A stretch of DNA of 64,000 nt from Nocardioidaceae bacterium (GCA_020636935.1 JACJWW010000003.1:62001-126000), one strand, 5' to 3'; positions 1 through 8,092 are shown, counted from the stretch's first letter. Notes: generated by a model from the letters alone, not told the origin. A program made the numbers and translations.

Positions 1-1341
1 CGCGGGTACGGCGATCACGGAGGTGCCCTGGTTGAAGCTGCCGCCGCTGACCTTGGCCGTGTTGTAATTCAGGGTGAATACACCGGTGCCACGGTCGATG
101 CCGTACTTCGTCGGCGTACCAGCCACCAGGCGCGGGTGCGGCACGGCCAGACCCTTGAGCTTTTGCCAGCGCACATTGGTGCCGGTGGGCGGCAACGATG
201 GGAGATTGACCAACGCTTGACCCTGCAAGTCGGCAGTCGTGGGGTCATCACAACCGCAATAGGCCCACTCTTGTTGACCGATCATGTTGCGGGCCGCGAC
301 GTCGATGTGGGAGTTGATGATCCCGATGTCATCCATCGCCCCCCATTCGGAGAGGATCAGCGCCGAGCCTGCCGCACGGGCATTCATCGCGGCCATGTCG
401 ACACCGAGCTGGTCGCTCCAGTCGCAGCCTTCTTGGGTCTTGGTGGCATTGGCCATCAGGCAATAGGAGTGGAAGGACAAGGCCCGGTTGTTGACATCTG
501 GCGCCGGCCCGGTGATCACCCACAAGAAGCCGCCATTGCTGGTGGAGAAGGGCTCGTAGAAGACGATGCCCTCAGGCGATGCCGTCCGGATCGCCTTGGC
601 CGCCTTGTCTTGGGCCGCCGAGAGACCAGCGGTCGACTTGGGACAGGCGTTGAAGAAGCAAGTGAAGATCTCAGAGCCCGGCATCGGCTCGTTCATGAGG
701 TCATAGCCAAGCAACCCGGGAGTGTCGGCGAAGATGCTGGCCACATGGCCCCACATCGCGGCAAACCGCTCTTGCAGGCCTACGCCGCCGGGACCGGGCT
801 CGTTAAACCAAAAAGAGTCGAAAGCGCGTTTGAGGGCGAAGTTGAAGATGTAGTCGGTGCCAAATCCAATCACGGGCCAATTCCAAAAACCATGATCGAT
901 GGTCGCCCAGTCGGGGAATCCTTGGCCGTTGTATTTCTGGTTGAACTGGTCTTGATGGAAGTCAAGCATCGTGGTGATGCCATGGTCAGCCAGCATCTGC
1001 GCAGTCTGCTTCAGACCGTTTAGATAGGCGTCGTCGTAGACCCCTGGTTGGGGCTCGGCGGCCTTCCAGTTGAGGCCCAATCGCACACTGTCGAAACCGT
1101 TATCGGCCAAGAACTGGGCGTCGTCATCAGAGAAGCCGATCACCGAAGGCAGATATGGGCTGCGCTTGTAGACCATGTTGATGCCCGAGGTGATGAAGAC
1201 TCGGCCTTGAGCATCAGTGATCCACCGGCCACTGGTCTTGAATGGCCCGTTCAGGTCGCCACTGGCTGCGGCCGGCCCGGCCATGAGTGGGATGACCACA
1301 CCGATTGCCGCCACGATCGCGACCACAAAGCGTTTCAACAC
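1..1341 (-). CDS. Secreted GH5 endoglycoceramidase-like glycoside hydrolase, 3' end missing
   Basis: Retaining glycoside hydrolase of family 5, probably of the endoglycoceramidase/cellulase-like branch, acting outside the cell. The reverse strand is open from the left edge of the window. A basic-hydrophobic signal peptide fills residues 1-26. A VRLGLNW strand and a LDFHQDQF strand are typical of the endoglycoceramidase branch. The acid/base is Glu218 in DLMNEP and the nucleophile Glu332 in LSEWGAMDD, so both catalytic residues are present. The C-terminus lies outside the window. I chose a GTG start because GGAAGGGG sits just upstream; an ATG 15 nt further out lacks such a site. Substrate (glycolipid or beta-glucan) cannot be told from sequence. 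A GH1 enzyme is encoded nearby. Confidence 0.85.
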   Translation of the reverse strand, partial: MLKRFVVAIVAAIGVVIPLMAGPAAASGDLNGPFKTSGRWITDAQGRVFITSGINMVYKRSPYLPSVIGFSDDDAQFLADNGFDSVRLGLNWKAAEPQPGVYDDAYLNGLKQTAQMLADHGITTMLDFHQDQFNQKYNGQGFPDWATIDHGFWNWPVIGFGTDYIFNFALKRAFDSFWFNEPGPGGVGLQERFAAMWGHVASIFADTPGLLGYDLMNEPMPGSEIFTCFFNACPKSTAGLSAAQDKAAKAIRTASPEGIVFYEPFSTSNGGFLWVITGPAPDVNNRALSFHSYCLMANATKTQEGCDWSDQLGVDMAAMNARAAGSALILSEWGAMDDIGIINSHIDVAARNMIGQQEWAYCGCDDPTTADLQGQALVNLPSLPPTGTNVRWQKLKGLAVPHPRLVAGTPTKYGIDRGTGVFTLNYNTAKVSGGSFNQGTSVIAVPA

Positions 1342-1424
1342 GCCGACCCCTTCCATCGAGATGGGTCCAGCGCCCACCGCGGGGTCAAGTCGATCATGAC
1401 CCAGCTCACATGTGAAGCACAGGG

Positions 1425-1441
1425 GTCTGGGTGGGCCAGAC
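1425..1441 (-). terminator. Short hairpin after the alkylation-repair gene
   Basis: GTCTGG and CCAGAC form a 6-bp stem around a 5-nt loop, three bases past the stop codon of the reverse-strand repair gene. There is no T-run, so it is a weak terminator candidate only. Confidence 0.3.
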
Positions 1442-1444
1442 AGG

Positions 1445-2134
1445 TCAATCCAGATGCTTCAAGGCTTCACGCCGCGACAGCGGGCTGAGCCGCTCACCCC
1501 ACTCGCCGACCTGGGCTCGCACCCAGTCAGGGTCAGTGCGGGCATATTGCCGCAAAGCCCAACCAATCGCCTTGCGCAACCAAAAGGACTCGTCAGCCAG
1601 ATTGGCTTCGATCACCTCTGCCAGCAGGGTCGGGTCGGTCGCCTCTTTGCGGCCGAGTTGGCAGAGTACGGCGGAGCGCCGCACCCACAGGTCGTCATCG
1701 TGCGCCCACTGCCTGATCACCGGGGCGAGGGTCTCGGGGTACGCCGCCACGATCGGCCCGAGCACATGCTGGGAAGCCTCGTCTACCAGATCCCACCAGG
1801 CGCCCTGCACGATCAGGTGCCGCGCCAAGGGCAGGGCGTCGGGGTCGAGCCAACGGCGGCCATGTCTGGCCATGGCGAGCGCGGCATAGCGCTCTTCGCG
1901 GTGAGTCGCTTCGTCGTACATCACCTTGATCGTGGCCTCCCACTCCTCACGAGTCGGCGACCACGACTTGAGCAGAGGGCGCAACAGTGGGCGCAGTTGA
2001 GTCAGGGTCACGCCGTAATAGGGCAACTCCGACTTCATATAGCGCTGCTGTTGGCGGGCTCGCTCAGGGTCACCGGTTGCGGCGAGCAACTGCCTGATCT
2101 GGGTGATCAGATCGCTGTGGCAGAGTGCGGGCAT
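1445..2134 (-). CDS. DNA alkylation repair protein (AlkD-like HEAT-repeat glycosylase)
   Basis: 229-residue protein resembling the AlkD/AlkC-type DNA alkylation repair family, which excises alkylated bases using a bowl of HEAT-like helices. The helical repeats are visible (for example DLWVRRSAVLCQLGRKEATD and SFWLRKAIGWALRQYART, a pattern typical of the family). Start ATG at 2134 is preceded by GGAG with good spacing; a longer reading from 2323 would run through the divergent GH1 gene. Its start codon overlaps the start codon of that gene in the sequence CATG. Lesion specificity is not readable here. Confidence 0.85.
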   Translation of the reverse strand: MPALCHSDLITQIRQLLAATGDPERARQQQRYMKSELPYYGVTLTQLRPLLRPLLKSWSPTREEWEATIKVMYDEATHREERYAALAMARHGRRWLDPDALPLARHLIVQGAWWDLVDEASQHVLGPIVAAYPETLAPVIRQWAHDDDLWVRRSAVLCQLGRKEATDPTLLAEVIEANLADESFWLRKAIGWALRQYARTDPDWVRAQVGEWGERLSPLSRREALKHLD

Positions 2135-3401
2135 GACTCCATTCTCCATCGGTGATCTCATGATTGGTACCGCCACTGCCGCGCTGCAGATCGAGGGGGG
2201 TGATCGCAACAACAACTGGTATGACTGGGCGTCACTGCCCGGCACGATCAAAGATGGCACCACGCCGTTGCGCGCCACCGACCACTGGAGGCGATGGCGC
2301 GAAGACACCGAGTTGATGGCCACTTTGGGGCTGCAGGTCTATCGGATGGGGGTGGAGTGGTCACGCATTGAGCCGCGGCCGGGCGAGTTCTCCAGCGAGG
2401 CGATCGACCATTATCGCGAAGAGATCGGCCTGCTCCGCGAGCGCGGCGTCCGCCCGCTCGTGACCCTGCATCACTTCACCAATCCGTCATGGTTTCAAGG
2501 CATCGGCGAGTGGACCCACCCCGAGTCGGTCAACATCTGGCTACGTTTCGTACGCCGGGTGGTCACCGACCTCGGCGACCTCGTCGACGAGTGGGTCACC
2601 CTCAACGAGCCCAATGTCTACGCCGTGATGACCCGGCTGTACGGCGAGTTTCCGCCCGGCCACAAGTCGCTGCCCGAGACGATCAAGGTGATGCGCCACA
2701 TGGCGATCGCGCACTGCCGTGCCTATGAGTTGATTCACGAGATCCAGCCTCACGCGACGGTGGGTTTTGCCCATCATGTGCGCTCCTTCGACCCCCTGCA
2801 TGTCTGGGACTCCCCCATGGCCAAGATCAACACCTATCTCTTCCAAGACGCCCTCACCGACGCGGCCCTGGGTGGCCGCTTCGCGCTGGTGCTGGGTGGG
2901 CAGCCACGGCAGGTGAGCCCCGGCAAGTACTACGACTATCTGGGCATCAACTACTACACCCGCAGTGCGGTTGCCGGCATCTCGGATCGGGTCTTCCCCG
3001 GCAAGCCGGTCAACGATCTGGGCTGGGAGATCTATCCCGAAGGTCTCACCCGCATCGCCCAAGACCTACATGCGCGCTATCCCGGTCCGATCTGGATCAC
3101 CGAAAACGGCACCGCCGACAACACCGAGGCCTTCCGCTCCCGCTATCTGGCCGACCATCTGCGCGTCATCGCCGAGTCAGATCTGCCCTTCGAGCGCTAC
3201 TACCACTGGTGTTTCGTCGACAACTTCGAGTGGGCCGAGGGCGAAATCCCCCGCTTCGGCATCGTGCACAACGACTTCGACACCCAAGAGCGCACCATCA
3301 AACCCAGCGGCCATTTCCTCGCCCAGGTGATCAAAGATCGCGGCGTGACCGCTGAGGCCTTGGCGCAGTACGTCGTACCTCAGCGTTATCGGCTTGGCTA
3401 G
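2133..3401 (+). CDS. Glycoside hydrolase family 1 beta-glucosidase/galactosidase
   Basis: Retaining beta-glycosidase of family 1, cytoplasmic (no signal peptide), 422 residues, slightly short for GH1 (usually 440-480). The N-terminal TATAALQIEGG signature is present. Glu159 in TLNEPNVY is the acid/base and Glu324 in WITENG is the nucleophile. The ATG start overlaps the start of the divergent repair gene by two bases and has only a poor ribosome-binding site; an in-frame ATG at 2160 is too late to keep the conserved N-terminus intact. The family hydrolyses terminal beta-glucosides, galactosides and related sugars; the exact sugar is unknown. The neighbouring secreted GH5 enzyme could supply substrates, which is inference. 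Confidence 0.93.
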   Translation: MTPFSIGDLMIGTATAALQIEGGDRNNNWYDWASLPGTIKDGTTPLRATDHWRRWREDTELMATLGLQVYRMGVEWSRIEPRPGEFSSEAIDHYREEIGLLRERGVRPLVTLHHFTNPSWFQGIGEWTHPESVNIWLRFVRRVVTDLGDLVDEWVTLNEPNVYAVMTRLYGEFPPGHKSLPETIKVMRHMAIAHCRAYELIHEIQPHATVGFAHHVRSFDPLHVWDSPMAKINTYLFQDALTDAALGGRFALVLGGQPRQVSPGKYYDYLGINYYTRSAVAGISDRVFPGKPVNDLGWEIYPEGLTRIAQDLHARYPGPIWITENGTADNTEAFRSRYLADHLRVIAESDLPFERYYHWCFVDNFEWAEGEIPRFGIVHNDFDTQERTIKPSGHFLAQVIKDRGVTAEALAQYVVPQRYRLG

Positions 3402-3445
3402 GGCAATTGCTGAGTCATCGAGAGTGGACTCGCTCAATCGTCTTT

Positions 3446-3462
3446 GTGTACACTGTGTACAC
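3446..3462. promoter_or_regulatory. Double TGTACA palindrome, likely operator of the Phd-type TA operon
   Basis: The sequence is GTGTACAC-T-GTGTACAC: two self-complementary octamers with TGTACA cores, 9 bp centre to centre. TGTACA is also the core of the YefM-YoeB operator boxes. It lies 27 bp before the antitoxin start, immediately upstream of its AAGGAGG, as expected for autorepression. Confidence 0.65.
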
Positions 3463-3488
3463 ATCAAAACTTCAAGGAGGTGGCGAAG

Positions 3489-3902
3489 ATGTCATCTGCG
3501 TCGATCGAATATGGCAGCGTCCGCGAGGCACGGGAGCATTTCAAGCAGCTCCTTGACGCCGCCGATGATGGTCGGCCGGCCACCGTCACTCGTGATTCAC
3601 GACGCGTTGCCGCTGTCGACGCTGACCGCCTGCTCTATTTTTTGACCAGGGTCCACCCTGCTGGGGTCGAAGCGGTTGCCGAAGCGGGCGGGTGGTCGCT
3701 CTATCTGCCAGGCACACCAATTGCTGCAGATGGAGCCACCATCGACGCTGCCGTCGACGAAATGATCGACTCGATGCGCGACTACGCCGAGGCTTGGTCA
3801 CAGCGACTCAGACTCGCGCCCAATCATGTCGACAATTGGGGCTTGGTGCAGATCATCGCCTTGTCTTCAGACGAGCAATTACGCACGTGGATCCTCACCT
3901 AG
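3489..3902 (+). CDS. Phd/YefM-family antitoxin-like protein
   Basis: 137-residue protein. The first 50 residues (YGSVREAREHFKQLLDAADD, then RPATVTRDSRRVAAVDADRL) follow the prevent-host-death antitoxin fold, which binds operator DNA and neutralises a partner toxin. The remainder, about 85 residues, is an extra domain longer than in ordinary Phd proteins. ATG 3489 follows AAGGAGG at a good distance; an upstream GTG would put the operator inside the gene. The presumed toxin begins 4 bp after the stop codon. A TGTACA-type operator precedes the gene. Confidence 0.75.
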   Translation: MSSASIEYGSVREAREHFKQLLDAADDGRPATVTRDSRRVAAVDADRLLYFLTRVHPAGVEAVAEAGGWSLYLPGTPIAADGATIDAAVDEMIDSMRDYAEAWSQRLRLAPNHVDNWGLVQIIALSSDEQLRTWILT

Positions 3903-3906
3903 CCCC

Positions 3907-4332
3907 GTGTCTGAAAGGCGAAGACCCGCAACCCGCGTTGATCACGAGACCTTCTGCATCAACGAAGGCTGGACGGAGCGTAAGCGCGCGACGGGCAAAC
4001 GCGGCTCTCATCACGTCAACTTCGAGCTCCCTTTGCCCAACGGTGAGATCCTCTACACCCGGATCAGCCATCCCGTAGATCGCACAGATTACGGACCCAG
4101 CCTGTGGGCCCACATCTTGCGAGACCAACTCAAGGTGACCACGGCTGAGTTTTGGGACTGTGTGTCCAACAAGGTCATCCCGAGTCGGGGCGTGACCCAC
4201 GAGCCCCGCGAGTCGATCCCTTTGGGGGTTATCCGGGTGCTGATCAACGAGGCACACATTCCCGAGTCTGAGGTGCTTGCCATGACGAAGTCAGAGGCAA
4301 TCGCTCGTTTGGCCGCCTTCTATGAGAGCTGA
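3907..4332 (+). CDS. Putative toxin partner of the Phd-type antitoxin
   Basis: 141-residue protein from a GTG four bases after the antitoxin stop. It resembles actinobacterial proteins commonly annotated as cytotoxic translational repressors of toxin-antitoxin systems: an N-terminal basic segment (TERKRATGKRGSHHVNFELP), a central PSLWAHILRDQL segment and a helical C-terminus. I cannot identify catalytic residues, so toxin function rests on operon position and family resemblance. No strong ribosome-binding site is seen, which fits translational coupling. The next gene converges on it with a 22-bp gap. Confidence 0.6.
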   Translation: MSERRRPATRVDHETFCINEGWTERKRATGKRGSHHVNFELPLPNGEILYTRISHPVDRTDYGPSLWAHILRDQLKVTTAEFWDCVSNKVIPSRGVTHEPRESIPLGVIRVLINEAHIPESEVLAMTKSEAIARLAAFYES

Positions 4333-4354
4333 CGCACGCGAGGCAACCCCGCCC

Positions 4355-5617
4355 TCACCCGGCCCGATGCTTGCGCTTCTTCACCAAGCCCAGCTTCTTG
4401 GCCTGCTTCCACAAACCCTCGCGAGCGTCGGGGTGGGCGCTGTTGGTGATCAGGCCGACCGCTTGCTCTTCTTGGGTGAAGCCGTAGACCTCGGTGACAC
4501 CCTGCTCGGTGACCACGCAAGACATTTGCATCGAAGTGGTCGGGTCTTTCAGCGAGCCGACGACGGTCGACACATCGGCGCGAGGATGCCATGACTTCAA
4601 CGCGATCATCGCCTGCCCACCCGGAGAGTGCATTGCCCCGACGATGAAGTCGGTCTGCCCGCCGAAGCCGGAGTAGATGGTGTGGTTGATCCGGGAGGCA
4701 TTGGCCTGCAGGAAGAGGTCGACCTGCAGGGCAGTGTTGACACTGACCATGAGTGGGTTTTTCGCGATCCGCGCCGGGTCGTTGACCTTTTCCGTGCGCA
4801 ACACCCGCAATCGGTCGTTGCCATCGGCCCAGTCATAGAGCTCCTGGGAGCCAAACAAGAAGGTCGTCACCAAGGGCATGTCTTTGCTGAAGGCACCCTG
4901 ACGCTCGAGGTCAAGTACGCCGTCGGCGAAAGTCTCGGTCCACATCCGCAAGCCCTTGCGCTCACCGAGCCGCGCCAACACCGCGTCTGGTACGGCGCCG
5001 ATCCCGGTCTGCAGCGCCGAGCCATCCACGATCCGGGCCGCGACCAAGTCGCCGATCCGTTGGGAGTCGGCGTCGGGCTCCTTGGGCTCATGGGTCAGCA
5101 GCGGCTCATCGATCTCGATCGCCAAGTCGATGTCTTCGGTCGAGATCACCGAATGCCCTTCGGTATAGGGCATGTGCTTGTTGATCGCCGCCACCACCAC
5201 CCCGCCTTGGCTGCGGCAAGCTTCGATCGCCGCGGGCAAGACATTGACCTCGATCCCCATAGACACCGTGCGTTGGTGACCCGTGCCCCGCGGCGGCGAC
5301 ACATGGAGTACGACGACCTGTGGCGCGAGGCGACCGTCGTACAGGTGCGGCACCATCGACAGGCGCGCGGGGTAATAGGACAACCTTGGGTGGCCGCGCA
5401 TGCCCGGCCCGACGAAGCTGGTCTCGTAGTAGACCCCCGGTCGATCGGGGATGCCGCATTGGGCGTTGAGCATGTTGAGGCGATAGGTGTCGAGCGCCTG
5501 GTCAACGATGCGCAGCATCGTGAACGGAGTGGCGAAATTGCCCGGGGCCACGATCCTTGAGCCGTCAGGCAGCGACGCCAGCCGGGCAATCAGGGCCTGC
5601 TCATCCACGATCCGCAT
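4355..5617 (-). CDS. Acetyl-CoA hydrolase/CoA-transferase (Cat1/AarC-like)
   Basis: 420-residue class I CoA-transferase of the acetyl-CoA hydrolase/4-hydroxybutyrate CoA-transferase group, transferring CoA between acyl groups such as acetyl and succinyl or propionyl. Glu228 in WTETFADGV matches the catalytic glutamate that forms the glutamyl-CoA thioester, after a TGIGAVPDAV glycine-rich turn; GFGGQTDFIVGA matches the CoA/oxyanion loop. The ATG at 5617 is the natural start: the reading frame stays open far upstream, but only across the divergent exonuclease gene. A TAGGGT hexamer 7 nt upstream suggests a leaderless mRNA. Substrate preference is not readable. Confidence 0.9.
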   Translation of the reverse strand: MRIVDEQALIARLASLPDGSRIVAPGNFATPFTMLRIVDQALDTYRLNMLNAQCGIPDRPGVYYETSFVGPGMRGHPRLSYYPARLSMVPHLYDGRLAPQVVVLHVSPPRGTGHQRTVSMGIEVNVLPAAIEACRSQGGVVVAAINKHMPYTEGHSVISTEDIDLAIEIDEPLLTHEPKEPDADSQRIGDLVAARIVDGSALQTGIGAVPDAVLARLGERKGLRMWTETFADGVLDLERQGAFSKDMPLVTTFLFGSQELYDWADGNDRLRVLRTEKVNDPARIAKNPLMVSVNTALQVDLFLQANASRINHTIYSGFGGQTDFIVGAMHSPGGQAMIALKSWHPRADVSTVVGSLKDPTTSMQMSCVVTEQGVTEVYGFTQEEQAVGLITNSAHPDAREGLWKQAKKLGLVKKRKHRAG

Positions 5618-5653
5618 GCGACTCACCCTAGCCCGCTGCTTAGGGTTGGGCGG
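5618..5653. promoter_or_regulatory. Back-to-back leaderless promoters
   Basis: The 36-bp gap holds two identical -10 hexamers, TAGGGT on the minus strand (5625-5630) and TAGGGT on the plus strand (5641-5646). Each stands exactly 7 nt before a start codon (ATG 5617 and GTG 5654). The matching -35 regions must lie over the opposite gene's start, so the two promoters interleave. Confidence 0.6.
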
Positions 5654-6571
5654 GTGCAACGAATAGCCACCTTCAATATCAACGGCATCCGGGCCGCCCA
5701 CAAACGCGGTTTTGGTGACTGGCTGGCCCATCGGGGCGCAGACGTGGTGGCCCTGCAGGAGGTGCGCTGCCCGATCGACGCCCTGCCCGAGGGCGCCTTC
5801 GGCGACTTCCATGTGGTCTACGAGCCGGGCGAGTTGGCCGGGCGCAATGGGGTGGCGATCTTGACCCGCCAGCCGGTGAGCGCCGTACGCACTTGGGGCG
5901 CTGATGTGTGGCTGGCCAGTGCTGGAGAAACCGGCACCTTGGTGGCCGGCCACGACCCTGGGGCGATTGCGCGAGGCCTGGGCAAGTTTGCCCGCGAGGG
6001 CCGCTATATCGAGGTCGACTTGGCTGGTACGCCGATCACCGTCGCCAGCCTGTACCTGCCCAAAGGGGGTCTGCCCGCACACCTGCAAAAGCCCGGACGG
6101 ATGCGCGAAGCCCCCGACGGTGGCGCCAAATACCAGCGCAAGATGGACTTCTTGGCTGCCTTCGCTCGCCAACTCGACCGCAGCCGACGGGCCGCGAAGG
6201 CCCAGGGTCGGGAGTTCTTGCTGCTCGGAGACCTCAACATCGCCCACCAAGAGCACGACCTGACCAACTGGCGCACCAACAAGCAGACCGAAGGCTTCTT
6301 GCCCGAAGAGCGCGAGTGGTTTGGGGCCCAACTCGGGCCGCGGCGGCTGATCGACGTACAGCGCAAACTCGTCGGCGAGGTCAGCGGGCCGATGTCTTGG
6401 TGGAGCTGGATGGGCCAGGCATTTGAGAAAGATGTCGGCTGGCGGATCGACTATCACCTGGCCACACCCGACCTGGCGAAGAGCGCCGTACAAGCCGTGA
6501 CTGATCGGGCAGCCAGCCGGGAAGAGCGGATCAGCGACCACACTGCCGTAGTTATCGACTACAACATGTAG
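5654..6571 (+). CDS. xthA: Exodeoxyribonuclease III
   Basis: 305-residue DNase I-like fold enzyme, an AP endonuclease and 3'-5' exonuclease of base excision repair. Visible residues: Asn8 in TFNINGIRAA, metal ligand Glu36 in LQEVRC, Tyr134 in SLYLPKG, Asp193/Asn195 in LGDLNIAH, and the Asp295-His296 pair in ISDHTAV. It is longer than the E. coli enzyme (268) because of a basic insert after LYLPKG. The GTG start has no ribosome-binding site but follows TAGGGT by 7 nt, consistent with leaderless translation. It is divergent from the CoA-transferase gene. Confidence 0.95.
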   Translation: MQRIATFNINGIRAAHKRGFGDWLAHRGADVVALQEVRCPIDALPEGAFGDFHVVYEPGELAGRNGVAILTRQPVSAVRTWGADVWLASAGETGTLVAGHDPGAIARGLGKFAREGRYIEVDLAGTPITVASLYLPKGGLPAHLQKPGRMREAPDGGAKYQRKMDFLAAFARQLDRSRRAAKAQGREFLLLGDLNIAHQEHDLTNWRTNKQTEGFLPEEREWFGAQLGPRRLIDVQRKLVGEVSGPMSWWSWMGQAFEKDVGWRIDYHLATPDLAKSAVQAVTDRAASREERISDHTAVVIDYNM

Positions 6572-6596
6572 TAATCAGCGGGCGATTTAACCACCC

Positions 6597-7511
6597 ATGC
6601 GCTATGCATTAGGCATGGCACAGGGGATGAACCTTCGCGAATACATCGACACACTGCGCACCGAGGGCTACACGGTGCAGGGGAGCAAAGATGAGGACCC
6701 GATCCTGATCGACCCGCAAGGCAAAGCCGTGGAGACTTGGCGCGAAGACTATCCCTACGACGAGTTGATGGATCGCGACGAATACGACGAAGCCAAATAT
6801 CAACTCCAAGTGGAGCTGTTGAAGTTTCAGTACTGGTCAGAAGACACCGGCGCCAAGCACGTGATCGTCTTCGAAGGCCGCGATGCCGCTGGCAAGGGTG
6901 GCACGATCAAGCGCTTCATGGAGCATCTCAATCCACGAAGCGCCCGCACCGTTGCCCTGCCCAAGCCCTCATCGACCGAGAAGGGGCAGTGGTATTTCCA
7001 GCGCTATGTCAATCACCTGCCGACCTCCGGCGAAATGGTGCTCTTCGACCGCAGTTGGTATAACCGCGCCGGCGTCGAGCGCGTGATGGGCTTTTGCACC
7101 GACGACGAATACGGCACCTTCATGAGCCAGGCACCTGCCTTTGAAAAGATGCTGATCGAGTCGGGTACGACGGTCACCAAGCTGTGGTTTTCGGTCACCC
7201 AAAAGGAGCAGCGCACCCGCTTCGCGATCCGCCAGATCGACCCAGTGCGTCAATGGAAGCTCTCCCCGATGGATCTGGAGAGCCTCGACCGCTGGGAGGA
7301 CTACACAGCCGCCAAGGAAGCCATGTTTGACAACACCGACAAGGCCAAGGCCCCCTGGCTGGTGGTGAAGAGCAATGACAAGAAGCGCGGCCGGATCAAC
7401 GCGATGCGCGCCTTCTTGAATCAATTCGATTACGACGGCAAAAACTCCGACGTGATCTACGCGCCCGACCCGCTCATCGTCGCGCGCGCCAAGCACACCG
7501 AAGGCGACTAG
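6597..7511 (+). CDS. ppk2: Polyphosphate kinase 2 (PPK2 family)
   Basis: 304-residue PPK2, which uses polyphosphate to phosphorylate nucleotides (GDP/ADP). Walker A is GRDAAGKGGT at 94-103, followed by RFMEHLNPR; the Walker B/lid region reads LFDRSWYNRAGVERVMGF. The C-terminus ends APDPLIVARAKHTEGD. Length and motifs fit single-domain class I PPK2. Start is uncertain: ATG 6597, 6615 or 6627 all lack a good ribosome-binding site. The last 51 bp including the stop are repeated at 8022-8072 beyond an inserted antitoxin gene. Confidence 0.93.
   Translation: MRYALGMAQGMNLREYIDTLRTEGYTVQGSKDEDPILIDPQGKAVETWREDYPYDELMDRDEYDEAKYQLQVELLKFQYWSEDTGAKHVIVFEGRDAAGKGGTIKRFMEHLNPRSARTVALPKPSSTEKGQWYFQRYVNHLPTSGEMVLFDRSWYNRAGVERVMGFCTDDEYGTFMSQAPAFEKMLIESGTTVTKLWFSVTQKEQRTRFAIRQIDPVRQWKLSPMDLESLDRWEDYTAAKEAMFDNTDKAKAPWLVVKSNDKKRGRINAMRAFLNQFDYDGKNSDVIYAPDPLIVARAKHTEGD
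7461..7511 (+). repeat. 51-bp direct repeat, left copy (ppk2 3' end)
   Basis: These are the final 17 codons of ppk2 including TAG. The right copy at 8022-8072 matches 49 of 51 bases; both differences fall at synonymous third codon positions (Ala and Pro codons). Confidence 0.95.
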
Positions 7512-7615
7512 GCCGTCCGAGCCTGATCGTGCTGGCCCTGCTGCTGCTTGCGGGGATCGTTGGGCCTTTGACTTCCGATTTCAGTCCTCAAGCCCGACCA
7601 CTCCCTTACGATTGA

Positions 7616-7626
7616 CGATAGTATCG
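7616..7626. promoter_or_regulatory. CGATA-G-TATCG inverted repeat upstream of higA-like gene
   Basis: An 11-bp palindrome (5-bp arms, 1-bp centre) about 40 bp before the antitoxin start, in a locally AT-richer stretch. Position suggests an autoregulatory operator; this is inference. Confidence 0.35.
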
Positions 7627-7664
7627 GAAAGCGTTACTAGCCCTAGACATTTCGAGAGGAGAGG

Positions 7665-7997
7665 ATGATGGCCGCTAAGTCCCACCCCCACACAGCCAAG
7701 TCAGCCAAGACCAAAGCACACGACCCGATCACCCCGGGCGAGATCTTGTTGACCGAGTTCTTGGAGCCGCTGGGCATCTCGCAGTACCGCTTGGCCCAGG
7801 CGACTGGGCTCCCGCAGACCCGGATCAGCGAGATTGTCCGCGGAAAGCGAGCGATCACCACTGATACGGCACTGCGATTGTCAAAGGCGCTGGGCGTCGA
7901 CGACAGATTTTGGATCAATATCCAGGTCGACTACAACCTCGAGGTCGAGCGTGATCTCCGTGCCGACGAACTCACCAAAGTCGTCGCCTTGGTCTGA
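7665..7997 (+). CDS. HigA-family (XRE-type) antitoxin, no toxin beside it
   Basis: 110-residue helix-turn-helix protein of the HigA/VapI addiction-module antitoxin family. The core PGEILLTEFLEPLGISQYRL, LPQTRISEIVRGKRAIT, TALRLSKALGVDDRFWINIQ is characteristic; the HTH spans roughly residues 38-66. ATG 7665 follows GAGGAGAGG. HigB normally precedes higA, but the 153 bp upstream hold no toxin reading frame, so the antitoxin is an orphan. The gene lies between two copies of the ppk2 3' end and so looks like a later insertion. Confidence 0.85.
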   Translation: MMAAKSHPHTAKSAKTKAHDPITPGEILLTEFLEPLGISQYRLAQATGLPQTRISEIVRGKRAITTDTALRLSKALGVDDRFWINIQVDYNLEVERDLRADELTKVVALV

Positions 7998-8021
7998 GCA
8001 AGGCCAACCCTCATCACCAAC

Positions 8022-8072
8022 GCACCCGACCCCCTCATCGTCGCGCGCGCCAAGCACACCGAAGGCGACTAG
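8022..8072 (+). repeat. 51-bp direct repeat, right copy (ppk2 3' end remnant)
   Basis: A near-exact copy of the last 17 ppk2 codons and stop, 561 bp downstream of the original. The bases before it do not continue ppk2 homology well. It ends 20 bp before the formate-THF ligase start. Confidence 0.9.
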
Positions 8073-8092
8073 ACCCATGGGAGACTACGCAG

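Noticed and set aside
136..1488. Long plus-strand open frames
   Set aside because: They lie antisense to the GH5 gene, whose reverse-strand protein has clear catalytic motifs; the plus-strand proteins have no recognisable pattern.
4355..6541. A 728-codon reverse frame suggesting a giant fusion protein
   Set aside because: The upstream part is the antisense of xthA; the CoA-transferase begins at 5617 with its own -10.
7512..7664. HigB toxin upstream of the HigA-like gene
   Set aside because: No frame of suitable length or motif exists in these 153 bp on either strand.
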